From Fonsecaea monophora (Eukaryota; Ascomycota; Eurotiomycetes; Chaetothyriales; Herpotrichiellaceae), in the NCBI RefSeq assembly GCF_001642475.1, contig NW_019173947.1, positions 186,001-250,000 of the forward strand: DNA of 64,000 bases, read 5' to 3'. The translations under genes were made by a program, and so were the position numbers. The notes under the pieces were generated by a model. It saw only the letters and a list, made by a program, of their open reading frames with translations. It was not told the origin of the DNA and ran no database searches. Shown here in pieces: positions 20,000 through 29,439 of this stretch. The number at the start of each line of letters is the position of its first letter. Positions within the stretch are counted from its first letter, which is position 1.

Positions 20000-22900
20000 T
20001 CAGTCGCCCATGATATCGTCGTCGTCATCGTCATCGTCATTCCCCTCGGCCGGTTGACCTCCTTGCTTCTTTCCAGCACCGTCGTCATCATCTCCACTAC
20101 CGTGATCGTCCACCTCGTCTTCCAGCAATTCGCGCTGTCGTTGTGCCTCGTCTTCATCCTGAGCCTCCTCCGGGGGAACATCAGGATCCTCAATATCATC
20201 GTCCTCCAGCACCATCTCCTCCGAGATTCCTTTCTTGCCGGCCTTGTCTTTCTCCCCCATCCCTTTCTTGTCCTTCCCCTTTTCCGAAATGGCCTTTCCT
20301 CCTTTCCTCTTTGCCAGCTTCTTCTTCTCATCCAGATACCCCAATATCGTGGAATAGTTCTTGCCCAGCTTCGTACGATTTAGCAGGAGGCGTTCTCTGA
20401 CAGCTTTTTCATCCCGAACCACGCCACCCACAAGAGCAAAAATGATTTTACTCGTCAGTTGGCAGAAGCTGTTTTCTAGCAGGAGGGCAGCTTGTTTCTT
20501 TGCGCTCCTGCTTCTCTGCCCTCCTTCGTCTTCCTCCACCTCGTCCTCGTCGGCTTCGTCGTCTGAATTATCTTGCTCCTCGTCCGAATCCTCGGGTGGC
20601 TTTTCAACATCGTCTTCGTCTTCGTCTTCCTCGTTTCTGCCACCTAAACCTCCCGACTTTCGATTTCCACTGGACTCAACCTTACGATGCGTCTTCTTTG
20701 CAAACGACTGCTCCATCTTTTCGAACGTGATCATAACTTCCTGGACGATATCGTCTGGAATGTACGTGATCAACCCACGCAGATTCTGTTTTATGTCATC
20801 ATCCAAGTCGCCTTTGTCGGGCCTCAAACTTCTTGTTATGGCGCAAAGGGTGAAAAGTTCCAGCACACTCAGAATGGCTTGGTACCGCACTGGATCAAGA
20901 TGCTTGCGCATCTGGATCACTGGGGCGATGGTGGCCACGAACTCGGTCTTTGTCGTGGCGAACTCTGACAATGACGTGGTCGACAACTGTGCTTCGTCGT
21001 TGGCTTCGACTGCGGTTTTCCACACGACTACTTTCCAGCGGAAATAGCGCGAAAACAGTTCGATGACAGCACGGCATAGTTCATCTTCAAGCTCCGCAAA
21101 TGCAGCCGTGTCCTGATCAGGTACGCCTCGCTGTAAGAGTTGTAATAACAGGTCGAGCAGAGTCCGCGGGTTGTTTGTACTTCCTTTTCGTTTCCTAGAC
21201 GTACCAGTACCTAATTTGCTTTCAATCACATAGCTGCAGTCATTCACACCTGCGAGCTCAGCGAGACGAATAATAGTGTTCACAACCTCAGTGAGTGACG
21301 GTTTATCGAGCGTACCCCGTGTCCACGCCGCTTCACCTTGAAGAAGATCTACCAGCATCACGATGGACTCGGTCCAAATCTCCTGGATTTTCGCAAGTGC
21401 GGCCTCTCTACTTGGTTCGTAGCTGAGAGCATTCCGGAGAGCCGCGCAGGCCGCTCCGAGAACTCGTCTGTTCGAATGCGACATGATTTGCTTGGCGATA
21501 TCGTCTAGGACGGCAGAATAGTTTGCCTCGCCGCTCTGCAGCTCGTTGATCAGCCCAATGTCTAGCAGCTGTTCGATGAGAAGGATGGATGACGCGGCTT
21601 GCGGCGTGCTGCCGAACTTGTTCGACAACTGAGGCAGCACGGTGGTAAGATTCTGCGCTGCTAATTCTTGTTTTTGTCGTATCTGATCTTTTGTGGCATT
21701 GGTTTTGCGTCCGGTCGGCGGGTCCAGTATGGACTGTAGGTATGATTTGACCGCCGCATGTAAGACATGCAGCAGAATAATATCTTCGCCCGCACCCAGC
21801 TTGTATGCATTTTGGACCCGGAAATCAATATCATCTACCTCGCCTTGTGAGGGGATTGAAGTGTGGTCAAACAGGAGGTAGCCAGCCAAGTGTTCCCACT
21901 GCTGCAATTCGACCATGTGAGGGAAGATCGACTGGGTAGCAAGAGTGTACCGCGACTCTGAAATTGAGGTCACCGGTAAAGATTGAGTCGTCGTGCCATC
22001 TAAGGATTCTTCATCATTGTGGTATCCAGCAAGGGTCAAGCCCAAAGACTGGTACTTGATCCAAGATTTAGTGGGAACCATGAAGTCTTCCACATTACTC
22101 GCGTCCGGAAGGGCAGCCTCGTATTCAGCCTCTTCGAACTCCTCAATTGTGTATCGATAGAGGTCTTCAATGCTGGACACAAAGAACTTGGCCACTGCTT
22201 TTCTGATTCGAGGTTCGCTGTCGAAGATCAATCGTCCGATGGTGTCGACATCATCAGGGTCCAAGAGCTCTGCATCCCGAAGTCGGTCAAGGAGCTCAAT
22301 AGCCTCCACCCTTACGCTGATGTCGGCATCCCTCGCGCCCATTTCCACCAATCTCGACCGAAATCGATCGGTGAAAGCTCTCAGTGCGGCAATGTTGTTC
22401 TTGTTACTGAACAATCTCTTCAGTTGCTTGATGTCCTCTAGTCTGGTATGAGCGCTCGTATCATTCAAGACCCAGCCGAGATATCGAAGGTACTGGCCTT
22501 CGAGAAACATTTTGCGGTAGAGTACAATCCAATTGCCCAGCGCGGTAACACAGGGAGCGCGGATTCTATCTTCAACATCTCGATATCGATGGACGTAGAC
22601 CGTATCAAAGGCGTCTCGCAACTGAGTATCGATAGCTTCAAGCTTACTCTCGGCAGATCTCTGACTCTCTTCGATGCTCTTGATTCGGGCCTTGTTGGGC
22701 CGTTTCTTTTTTTTTTCGGCATCTAATTGGGCCTTCAATGTTGCCATGGTATCCTGCAACTCCTTCGCAATTTCACAAAGAGCGGTGCTCATAGCCAAGG
22801 AGATTATCGTCGCAGTGTGCCGAAATGACTTGTAGTTTGCACCTGACATTGTCGCGATCCAGACGTGGATGTTGTCGTATATTTCAGGTTGATCATAGAA

Positions 22901-23662
22901 GGCCGAGGACATATGGAGGACCTTGATGATGGCTCTGAAGAATTCCTCCAGCACATGCTGAAATCCAACATAACTTTTCTGCTTTGAGATAAGTGGGTAG
23001 TCTCCGGGCTTTTGCTGCTCGTATTCTTGAAGTACATCGCCAAGTTTGCTCGGAACTGAGTCCAGGTCTTCAATATCCTGTTGCTCGACTTTGGAGTTAC
23101 AACCGATACATTGGAGGACAAAGTTAACCAGGTCTCGTAACGCCCCGACGCTGTCCTTCCGCACCTCTTCAAACCACGAAGAAGCAGCATCTTCGGGCGA
23201 GCATCCCCGGCCGAATATGTCCGCATAGAGTCCCTGTTGATGTGCCTGGCTGGGTCGCGCGCGGGCTTTGCTTGATTTTGAGCTTCTCGCTGCGGGCTTG
23301 CTCTGAATATTGGCTGACCGAATGGCCAGAGTTGTGCTGGTAGTCTTTGCGCGCTTTGTTGCAGGTTTTGTCGCTGCTGCTTTTGCTCTCTGCGCTCGTC
23401 GTTGGTCTTTCAGCTCCTCCTCGTCCGGCTCACTTTCGTCCGATTCGTCCTCGTCATCCTCTTCCTCATCTTCTTCGTCCGGCTCGCTCTCTTCATCATT
23501 TCCATCGAGCGGGTTCGCTCCTCGTTTTCTTTTACCGATTCCGTTTGGGGGCAGGCTGTTGTCGCGTTGTTCCTGGGAGTAGATTGCTGGTTTGCGCACC
23601 ACTCTGCCTGACCGGCGACGAGATTCTGGCGAGCCACTCGGTGAACTGTCGGCGAGCTCCAT
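20000..23662 (-). CDS. SCC3: SCC3/IRR1/STAG, cohesin subunit
   Basis: A single-exon, 1220-residue protein from ATG 23662. It starts with a basic, disordered tail (RRRSGRVVRKPAIYS) and an acidic block, then the STAG region (KSYVGFQHVLEEFFRAIIKV, SFRHTATIISLAMSTALCEI) and the stromalin conservative domain (VYVHRYRDVEDRIRAPCV, LRYLGWVLNDTSAHTRLEDI), followed by HEAT-like helices and a long acidic and lysine-rich C-terminus ending in a poly-Asp run. These are the hallmarks of Scc3/SA/STAG, which bridges Scc1-kleisin and DNA in the cohesin ring and is needed for sister-chromatid cohesion. The length is normal for the family (about 1100-1250). An MCB-like ACGCGT lies 216 bp upstream of the ATG, fitting cell-cycle control. 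Confidence 0.95.
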   Translation of the reverse strand: MELADSSPSGSPESRRRSGRVVRKPAIYSQEQRDNSLPPNGIGKRKRGANPLDGNDEESEPDEEDEEEDDEDESDESEPDEEELKDQRRAQRAKAAATKPATKRAKTTSTTLAIRSANIQSKPAARSSKSSKARARPSQAHQQGLYADIFGRGCSPEDAASSWFEEVRKDSVGALRDLVNFVLQCIGCNSKVEQQDIEDLDSVPSKLGDVLQEYEQQKPGDYPLISKQKSYVGFQHVLEEFFRAIIKVLHMSSAFYDQPEIYDNIHVWIATMSGANYKSFRHTATIISLAMSTALCEIAKELQDTMATLKAQLDAEKKKKRPNKARIKSIEESQRSAESKLEAIDTQLRDAFDTVYVHRYRDVEDRIRAPCVTALGNWIVLYRKMFLEGQYLRYLGWVLNDTSAHTRLEDIKQLKRLFSNKNNIAALRAFTDRFRSRLVEMGARDADISVRVEAIELLDRLRDAELLDPDDVDTIGRLIFDSEPRIRKAVAKFFVSSIEDLYRYTIEEFEEAEYEAALPDASNVEDFMVPTKSWIKYQSLGLTLAGYHNDEESLDGTTTQSLPVTSISESRYTLATQSIFPHMVELQQWEHLAGYLLFDHTSIPSQGEVDDIDFRVQNAYKLGAGEDIILLHVLHAAVKSYLQSILDPPTGRKTNATKDQIRQKQELAAQNLTTVLPQLSNKFGSTPQAASSILLIEQLLDIGLINELQSGEANYSAVLDDIAKQIMSHSNRRVLGAACAALRNALSYEPSREAALAKIQEIWTESIVMLVDLLQGEAAWTRGTLDKPSLTEVVNTIIRLAELAGVNDCSYVIESKLGTGTSRKRKGSTNNPRTLLDLLLQLLQRGVPDQDTAAFAELEDELCRAVIELFSRYFRWKVVVWKTAVEANDEAQLSTTSLSEFATTKTEFVATIAPVIQMRKHLDPVRYQAILSVLELFTLCAITRSLRPDKGDLDDDIKQNLRGLITYIPDDIVQEVMITFEKMEQSFAKKTHRKVESSGNRKSGGLGGRNEEDEDEDDVEKPPEDSDEEQDNSDDEADEDEVEEDEGGQRSRSAKKQAALLLENSFCQLTSKIIFALVGGVVRDEKAVRERLLLNRTKLGKNYSTILGYLDEKKKLAKRKGGKAISEKGKDKKGMGEKDKAGKKGISEEMVLEDDDIEDPDVPPEEAQDEDEAQRQRELLEDEVDDHGSGDDDDGAGKKQGGQPAEGNDDDDDDDDIMGD

Positions 23663-24529
23663 GAGTTTGCGCTGGTGGGGGGTTTACTGGTAGAGCTCGT
23701 GGCTGGGGCTCGAGAAGGCAACCAGACAAATTGGCGCGTTTTGGGAAATGCAAAAATATGAATGAAGAGAAGGCTAGACAACCGAATGAGCAGATGCGCA
23801 ATTGCGCAGAGTGTGAATCAAGCGTGACAAGGTCAATGGTATGAAGCCTCCCTCAACAAAACTAACACGCAAGGGCAACGCGTGACGCGCAGAGTGGATT
23901 GAAGTGGAGTTTTGAGTGGTGGAGGTGGTAGTGCGCAGGGTGGGAGGTGGCAGAGACCTATTAGATAGCCCGATACAAGTAACCTAGCGTGCCTAGACAA
24001 TAGGGAAGGTTTGGGCGACACGGGCAACTGCCTCGTTGCCTACAAGGACGAGGGACTCGGCGGGCGCCAGCTGTACTGAGAACGCCTACGGATAGGTGCT
24101 GCGTGCGGGCAACCAAATTACTGGCACCGATGGACTTCAGCTTAATTGCAGGCACTTTAGCTTAGAGATGCCCGTCGAGCCGTCCATTCAGGCGCCGTTA
24201 GGGCCCATCAAACCACGAAATTAGTTAAGCCTGATACTGGTGAAAGCCTCTGAATGCACAGACCCCGCCAAACTATTATTCTCCGGGGCTTTCTCTACAT
24301 GTACCAGGACCTCAGACAACTGGCAAAGGTGTTTGCGATGCGGTCAACACCTTTCAATTCTGACCTGGAAGACGCAGCTGATCAACCACCGACTGCGCCC
24401 TGAACATTCAGACAGGCTTTTCCTGACCGTAATCGGCATTGAGATTCTCCAGGAGCTGTCTCACAGTATGATACAAAGACTGAGCTAGTCAGTCAATTCT
24501 TCTCATTTTGGTTGTTGGGTGTGCGAGAT
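23663..24529. promoter_or_regulatory. Bidirectional promoter region, SCC3 and ureD
   Basis: An ACGCGT hexamer (MCB-like, MluI box) lies at 23878-23883, followed directly by GACGCGC. One AGATAG GATA-type site lies at about 23966. There is no coding potential in the 867 bp. Confidence 0.5.
23878..23883. promoter_or_regulatory. MCB-like ACGCGT box upstream of SCC3
   Basis: ACGCGT is the core site of the MBF complex (Mbp1-Swi6 type), which drives G1/S genes in fungi. Here it precedes a cohesin gene by 216 bp. A hexamer occurs often by chance, so this is suggestive only. Confidence 0.4.
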
Positions 24530-25507
24530 ATGGCTCTGCCGAGTTCACCATTCGCTACCTCTTCGTCCGTATCAGGAAGCGGCGAAATCCTTCTAGCCCT
24601 CCTCCCGCCAGAGAGGCAAGTTCTTTCGAGATGTGCATACCAATACCCTCTCAAACTTGTTGCTCCTGATCCTCACCATTCGAGCGAAGGAAAGCACGTG
24701 ACGGTCGTCTTCCTGCTCACCTATGGAGGCGGTTTGGTTGGTGGTGACCAGATAGCCGTCAAAGTCGACCTGCAAGATGCCACGAGGCTTGTCCTCGTCA
24801 CGCAAGGAAGTACCAAGATCTTCAAGTCTCCTCAGAGGTCCGTCATCAGCCGACAAACCCTCGACATCAGGATTGGATCTCATGCTTCCTTGTGCTATTT
24901 GCCAGATCCGACTCAGCCGTTCGCGGAGAGCGTCTACGAGCAGAAGCAGACATTCTATGTGCAGCCTGATGCCACCAGCAGCTTGTTGATGCTGGACTGG
25001 GTCAGTGAAGGCCGTCGCGCAAGGGGCGAGAGCTGGACACTATGGAGCTGGAAAGGCAGGAATGAGGTTAGGGAATTCGATGAGCAGTCAAAAGGAAGAC
25101 TCCTGCTTCGCGATGCGGTTATGCTCTATGAGGATGGACTTGGTGGCACGGGATTGTTGGACAAGTCGAACAACATGGGCATATTTGGAACCTTGATCAT
25201 TTACGGCAATGTCTTCAACAAACTCGGGGAGTTCTTCATACAGAAATTCGCAAGCCAGCCTCGTATCGGGGCCAAAAACTGGACGTCAAACGAAACCCCA
25301 GAACAGGCGACAGGGGGTGACCAGGCTGGACAACAGGAAAAACAAGACGGTATCCTATGGACCGCAGCAAAGACGAGGGGCTTCGTCCTAGTCAAATTCG
25401 GTGCCAAGGAGGTTGATGGCGCCAAAAGATGGCTTCGAACACTTCTGAAAGATGAAGGGACAGTCGAACGAAAGTTTGGACATCAAGCGCTCATGTGCCT
25501 CAAGTGA
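24530..25507 (+). CDS. ureD: Urease accessory protein UreD
   Basis: The frame opens at a TTG; the first ATG, 24530, gives 325 residues in one exon. Family features run in order: TVVFLLTYGGGLVGGDQIAV (the UreD glycine-rich signature), LVTQGSTKIFK, CYLPDPTQPFAESVYEQ, LDWVSEGRRARGESW, a DAVMLYE stretch and KSNNMGIFGTLIIYG. UreD works with UreF and UreG to insert nickel into urease, so it is required for urea hydrolysis in the cytosol. Fungal members are 300-350 residues. The insert of about 35 polar residues (FASQPRIG to QEKQDG) before the last helix is not typical of bacterial UreD but is common in fungal ones. Its convergent neighbour, 147 bp away, is a uracil phosphoribosyltransferase. Confidence 0.92.
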   Translation: MALPSSPFATSSSVSGSGEILLALLPPERQVLSRCAYQYPLKLVAPDPHHSSEGKHVTVVFLLTYGGGLVGGDQIAVKVDLQDATRLVLVTQGSTKIFKSPQRSVISRQTLDIRIGSHASLCYLPDPTQPFAESVYEQKQTFYVQPDATSSLLMLDWVSEGRRARGESWTLWSWKGRNEVREFDEQSKGRLLLRDAVMLYEDGLGGTGLLDKSNNMGIFGTLIIYGNVFNKLGEFFIQKFASQPRIGAKNWTSNETPEQATGGDQAGQQEKQDGILWTAAKTRGFVLVKFGAKEVDGAKRWLRTLLKDEGTVERKFGHQALMCLK

Positions 25508-25654
25508 CAGGGTGGTTCTATATTCCCTAGCAGCCATCTGAAGAGGCTGACGGTAGGATGGCCACCAGCGGAACCCAATAACTCCAAAGAAAGCGAGAGG
25601 TTTCCCGCTCTCAACAAATCCATCAGCTCGCCAGTCGACACTACTGTCTTGCCG

Positions 25655-26450
25655 CTATTTCCCTAGGGTCAGGAAAAGACGATCGCCAACGTCCCCAAGA
25701 CCCGGTTTTATCATGCCTCTATCAGTCAAGGCATCGTCTATGCCGCCCGCCCATACTTGTGTGCCTTCTGGCCATTCCGCAGCGGCTCTTTCTATACCCG
25801 GGAGGGCTCCCAAAACACACAAGAAGATGATCTTCTCAACGCCCCAATCCCTCAGGATCTGGATCGCGGCACATGCTGTCGCACCTGTGGCGCAGACGGG
25901 GTCGACGACAATGGCAAGTTTTGCTACTGACTCCGGGGATTGAGGCAGGTTGTTGTAGTATTCAACGGGTTGCAGAGTCATCTTTTCGCGGAAAAGGCCG
26001 AGATGGTGGACCGAAACAGAGTCAGGCAGGAGAGTTTGTATTGCTGCGCCGTGTATCAGTTTCCGGGAAGACATTTCGTGGAAATCGGCCAACGCACCTT
26101 CAACCATACCGAGTCCGCTTCTCAGAATGGGGACAACGGTGAGTTTGGAGCAGTTTATGGCCTCATAGGGATACTCATATCCTATGGGGGTCTCAGCCTA
26201 CATCAAACCACGAGTCAGTCTGGGTCTCGATCAGCGCGAATGCCCCAAACGACACTGAAGATGGACTCACTGTTCCAGTCGATTCAATGTCGAGTTGCCC
26301 AAGCGCCTCGGTCCCCAACAACAAGGTAATCTCATGGATTAGGCTCTTTGTCTCGCGAGCATTGGTACTCTTGGATCTCAGCTGGCTAAGCTTTGCGCGA
26401 AGACAAGGGTGTTTAGAAACGTGGACATTGGTAGGAAGAGACGACGCCAT
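25655..26450 (-). CDS. Uracil phosphoribosyltransferase (FUR1/URC6 family)
   Basis: Two exons: complement(join(25655..26197, 26271..26450)), 240 residues; the 73-bp intron (GTGAGT..GATGTAG) is phase 0. It makes UMP from uracil and PRPP. Visible motifs are ETPIGYEY and PILRSGLGMV near residues 61-92, the PRPP loop VVDPVCATGATA (Asp159), and the uracil-binding end IKPGLGDVGDRLF. The enzyme length fits Fur1 (about 216) with a short extension. The PRPP loop differs from the standard D-P-M-L-A-T-G-G-T: it has V-C for M-L and Ala for the second Gly, so this may be the URC6-type paralogue of uracil catabolism rather than the salvage Fur1 (inference). It lies tail-to-tail with ureD. A TGATAAG GATA-factor site (26473-26479) sits about 25 bp upstream of the ATG. 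Confidence 0.92.
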
Positions 26451-27282
26451 GTCTCCAGGAAAGACAGAACTGTGATAAGAGGATATGAGAAGGATAGAAG
26501 CGCCAGTATAGAAAGGTTCTACTCATGCGACGATAACTTGTAGCTAGACAAAAGAATTTGGAGTAGAATGTAACAATGGCCGCGTTTCTTTTGTGCTATC
26601 ATCTCTGGTTTGGTGATTGCAGGCAGAGCTGTACCAGTGCATGCAGTCAGTTGGTGGGGAAGTGCATGAAAGGGAGGGGCATGTGCTCTGCGTCAATGGT
26701 GAGCGTCCCACGGCGGGTTCCGATCTTCCATTCTTGTCAGCCTCGATAACACTCGGCGGTGACCCGTTTGGAGAGAGCTCATCTTGGTGAGCAGTTAAGA
26801 ATTCTAGGGCCGTGGAAGAGGCTTGGTTAGCCCAGTCAGCTGCATTCGAATACACAGTGAAGCCAAGGTACCCAATTGGTAGGGGACGGCTGAGTGCGCA
26901 AACACAGCAGACTCTGATGCTGATGCTGATGCTGGTAAAGCGCGTCATGGTATTGAGTGCGAGGCTTGCCGGTTCACACGGCAATTTGCTCTCGATTCCG
27001 CATTTACTCCGCTGCGCCCAAACATTTCCCTTCTCTCATCACTTCTTCATGCCTGCGAGGAGCATGGACGCGATGATCCCCCCAACCTTTCCCAATCCGC
27101 CTGTGTCATGATTCTCCCGTTGATGCAGGCATACTCGAGGTACCGGCGCCCACCCTCAGCTTCCGACTCATCCATGACCGATTCCTGTTGAGAGTGATAC
27201 GATCGACTTACAGCACCCCTACAAAGAACCCACCCTTTAAAAGACACGAGAGGGCCTTTGTCTACAATCCACGGCGGCGAAA
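26451..27282. promoter_or_regulatory. Bidirectional promoter region, UPRT and FEX genes
   Basis: This 832-bp divergent region contains one TGATAAG, a good GATA-factor (AreA-like) site, at 26473-26479 close to the UPRT gene. Open frames inside it have no family features. Confidence 0.45.
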
Positions 27283-28644
27283 ATGCACGATCACGATGGG
27301 GCAAGGGCAGAAGAGAGACAGAGAAGGGGAAGTGACGAGGAGGAGTTGACTGAAATGGCCGTTCCACCCCCAGCGCAGCCAGAAGACCTTAGTCGTCCTT
27401 CCCTAGAAGACGTTGAACGCCGATTAAGTCGACACTATTCGAGAGATCGGACAGACGCGCTCGGAGAATTGGCGGCACCTGAACCTCTTGCCTCAGGCGA
27501 AAAACCTGTCGATGGAGAGTCTCGAGCTCGTCGCAAAAGTCTCGAGGCGCAACAAGAGGGGGAAGAGCTCGAGGACGAAACCAAAAACCTAGAGTCCACG
27601 CCTTCGCACCTCGCGACAGAGATATACATAATCTCGTGGTTGGTCTTGTTCTCACTCTTTGGAACATTGGCACGACTCGGGGTTGAAGCGATTACACTAT
27701 ATCCAAATTCGCCGGTCCCGAGTCGGGTGCTCTGGGCCAACCTTGGAGGCTCGTTCTTCCTTGGCTTCCTGGCGGAAGATCGTCAACTGTTTCGCGAAGA
27801 ATGGGGATCAAGCAGAGCGCCAGCGTCGGACCATGCCAAGGTCAAAAAGACGATCCCACTCTACATCGGCCTCGCTACGGGTTTCTGTGGTTCATTCACG
27901 TCCTTCTCTTCTTTTATCCGCGACTGCTTTTTGGCCTTGACGAATGACCTGGAGTCGCCTTCACCGACCTTGCCCTACCACGTGGATCCGGTGGTCGCGC
28001 ATAGGAATGGTGGCTTTTCATTCTTGGCTCTCCTTGCTATCATGATCGTCCACCCAGCCATCTCTTTGGCAGGGTTGATGGTAGGTGCGCAGCTAGCGCT
28101 GGCACTACAACCGGTCACACCGACACTACCATTCAGGTTCTGTCGCAAAGTCTTGGATCCCATGGCTGTCATTCTCGGCTTTGGCTGTTGGCTTGGAGCA
28201 GTCTTTTTGGCCATTTGGCCACCTGGGGACGACATACACTGGAGGTTCCGTGCGGTGTTTCCCCTTGTGTTCGCACCGCTGGGTTGCCTTCTTCGCTTCT
28301 ACGCGTCTAAACACATGAACGCTATTGCACCGTCTTTTCCGCTGGGCACATTCGCCGTCAATATGTTCGGGACGGCGGTGCTCGGTATGGCTTTTGATTT
28401 GCAACATTCACAAACCATCGCTGCATCCGGATCAAACGCCTGTGCTGTGCTTCAAGGGATTATGGAAGGGTTTTGCGGGTGCTTGACGACAGTCAGTACG
28501 TGGGTTGCTGAACTCCAAGGGCTTCGTCGAAGACATAGTTGGATCTATGGCGCTAGCAGCGTGGCTGTTGCATTGGCATTGCTGGTTGTCATTATGGGCT
28601 CAATGGGCTGGACCGTTGGATTTGTATCCCCAGCATGCAGCTAA
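27283..28644 (+). CDS. FEX1: FEX-type fluoride exporter (tandem CrcB domains)
   Basis: One exon, 453 residues from ATG 27283. After a polar, charged head of about 110 residues, two CrcB-like halves of four spans each are visible. Half 1 has Arg131 in TLARLG, Asn153 in LWANLGGSFFLGF and the phenylalanine-rich GFCGSFTSFSSF at 200-211. Half 2 has Arg338, Asn360 in FAVNMFGTAVLG and GFCGCLTTVSTW at 396-407. A linking span (AVILGFGCWLGAVFLAIW) joins them, giving the inverted pseudo-dimer known for eukaryotic FEX. These plasma-membrane proteins let fluoride out of the cell and prevent its toxicity. The second half lacks the Phe-box phenylalanines seen in the first, a known asymmetry in FEX. Fusion start is the first ATG (AAAATGCAC). 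Confidence 0.93.
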   Translation: MHDHDGARAEERQRRGSDEEELTEMAVPPPAQPEDLSRPSLEDVERRLSRHYSRDRTDALGELAAPEPLASGEKPVDGESRARRKSLEAQQEGEELEDETKNLESTPSHLATEIYIISWLVLFSLFGTLARLGVEAITLYPNSPVPSRVLWANLGGSFFLGFLAEDRQLFREEWGSSRAPASDHAKVKKTIPLYIGLATGFCGSFTSFSSFIRDCFLALTNDLESPSPTLPYHVDPVVAHRNGGFSFLALLAIMIVHPAISLAGLMVGAQLALALQPVTPTLPFRFCRKVLDPMAVILGFGCWLGAVFLAIWPPGDDIHWRFRAVFPLVFAPLGCLLRFYASKHMNAIAPSFPLGTFAVNMFGTAVLGMAFDLQHSQTIAASGSNACAVLQGIMEGFCGCLTTVSTWVAELQGLRRRHSWIYGASSVAVALALLVVIMGSMGWTVGFVSPACS

Positions 28645-29439
28645 TATGTGTGTGTCGCTCACTGAGAAATAAAATCTTTCATGGTCTGAGACGTCCTGGC
28701 GAATGCTGGTCAAGCTATAGAGTACGAGATACAGTACACAAACTTGTTCGTGACGGGCTGAGGCAACTGGGTGATTTTAAGGCTCTAGTCTATATATGGC
28801 TTAGTGCATCTTTTAGTGGATAATCGTATCTTCCGGCAGCAGCTGCAGCTTCGATTGGCTTATGACCGGCCGGTATCCCAGGAGACCCAATCGGGCTAGT
28901 GTGGCTGAGTCCGAATCTGTTACTTTTCTTGATAGCTCGGCCATCCCTGCCACGCGTCAGCACCGCTTTGTTTCTGTATCAGCCCTCCCTTACTTGAGTT
29001 CTGCACGCCTCTCTCGTTCATAATCCCATTGCCTCGTACTGCTCACAGGGTCCCTCACCCATAGCTGCAGCCTCTCGTTTGGTTATTCGGCCCTCAGCAG
29101 CTGTTCGCCCCCAACCCGATTGTCCGCATCCGCAGGACGGCTCCCAGTGACCATCCGCGACCACTACTGAGGCTTTGCTTCGATGTCAGCCAACTCCTAG
29201 TCGGGACCGCGACACTGAGATTCCGTTGCCCGACATTAGGCCTCGAGGGACTTGAACTCTGCGTTCCTCCTACTTTGACCATTTGACGAGAATACCTTTC
29301 GTAATCTGTCAAGTCCTGCGATTGTCCAGAAAACGGGGCATGCCTTGAACCGACATACTCGCATGCGCAGTGGATGTAACTTCCAACTCGGCCTTCACTC
29401 ATCTCTGCACCAGACCACACTGAAGCCGCAACCAGCACA
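28645..29439. other. Intergenic region, no gene recognised
   Basis: The 795 bp between two same-strand genes has no coding signal. An ACGCGT occurs at 28952-28957, about 485 bp before the next ATG, and may be chance. Confidence 0.45.

Noticed and set aside
20361..21047. A 228-codon open frame on the plus strand, rich in serine
   Set aside because: It lies antisense to the acidic C-terminus of SCC3; its serines mirror the Asp/Glu codons of the true gene.
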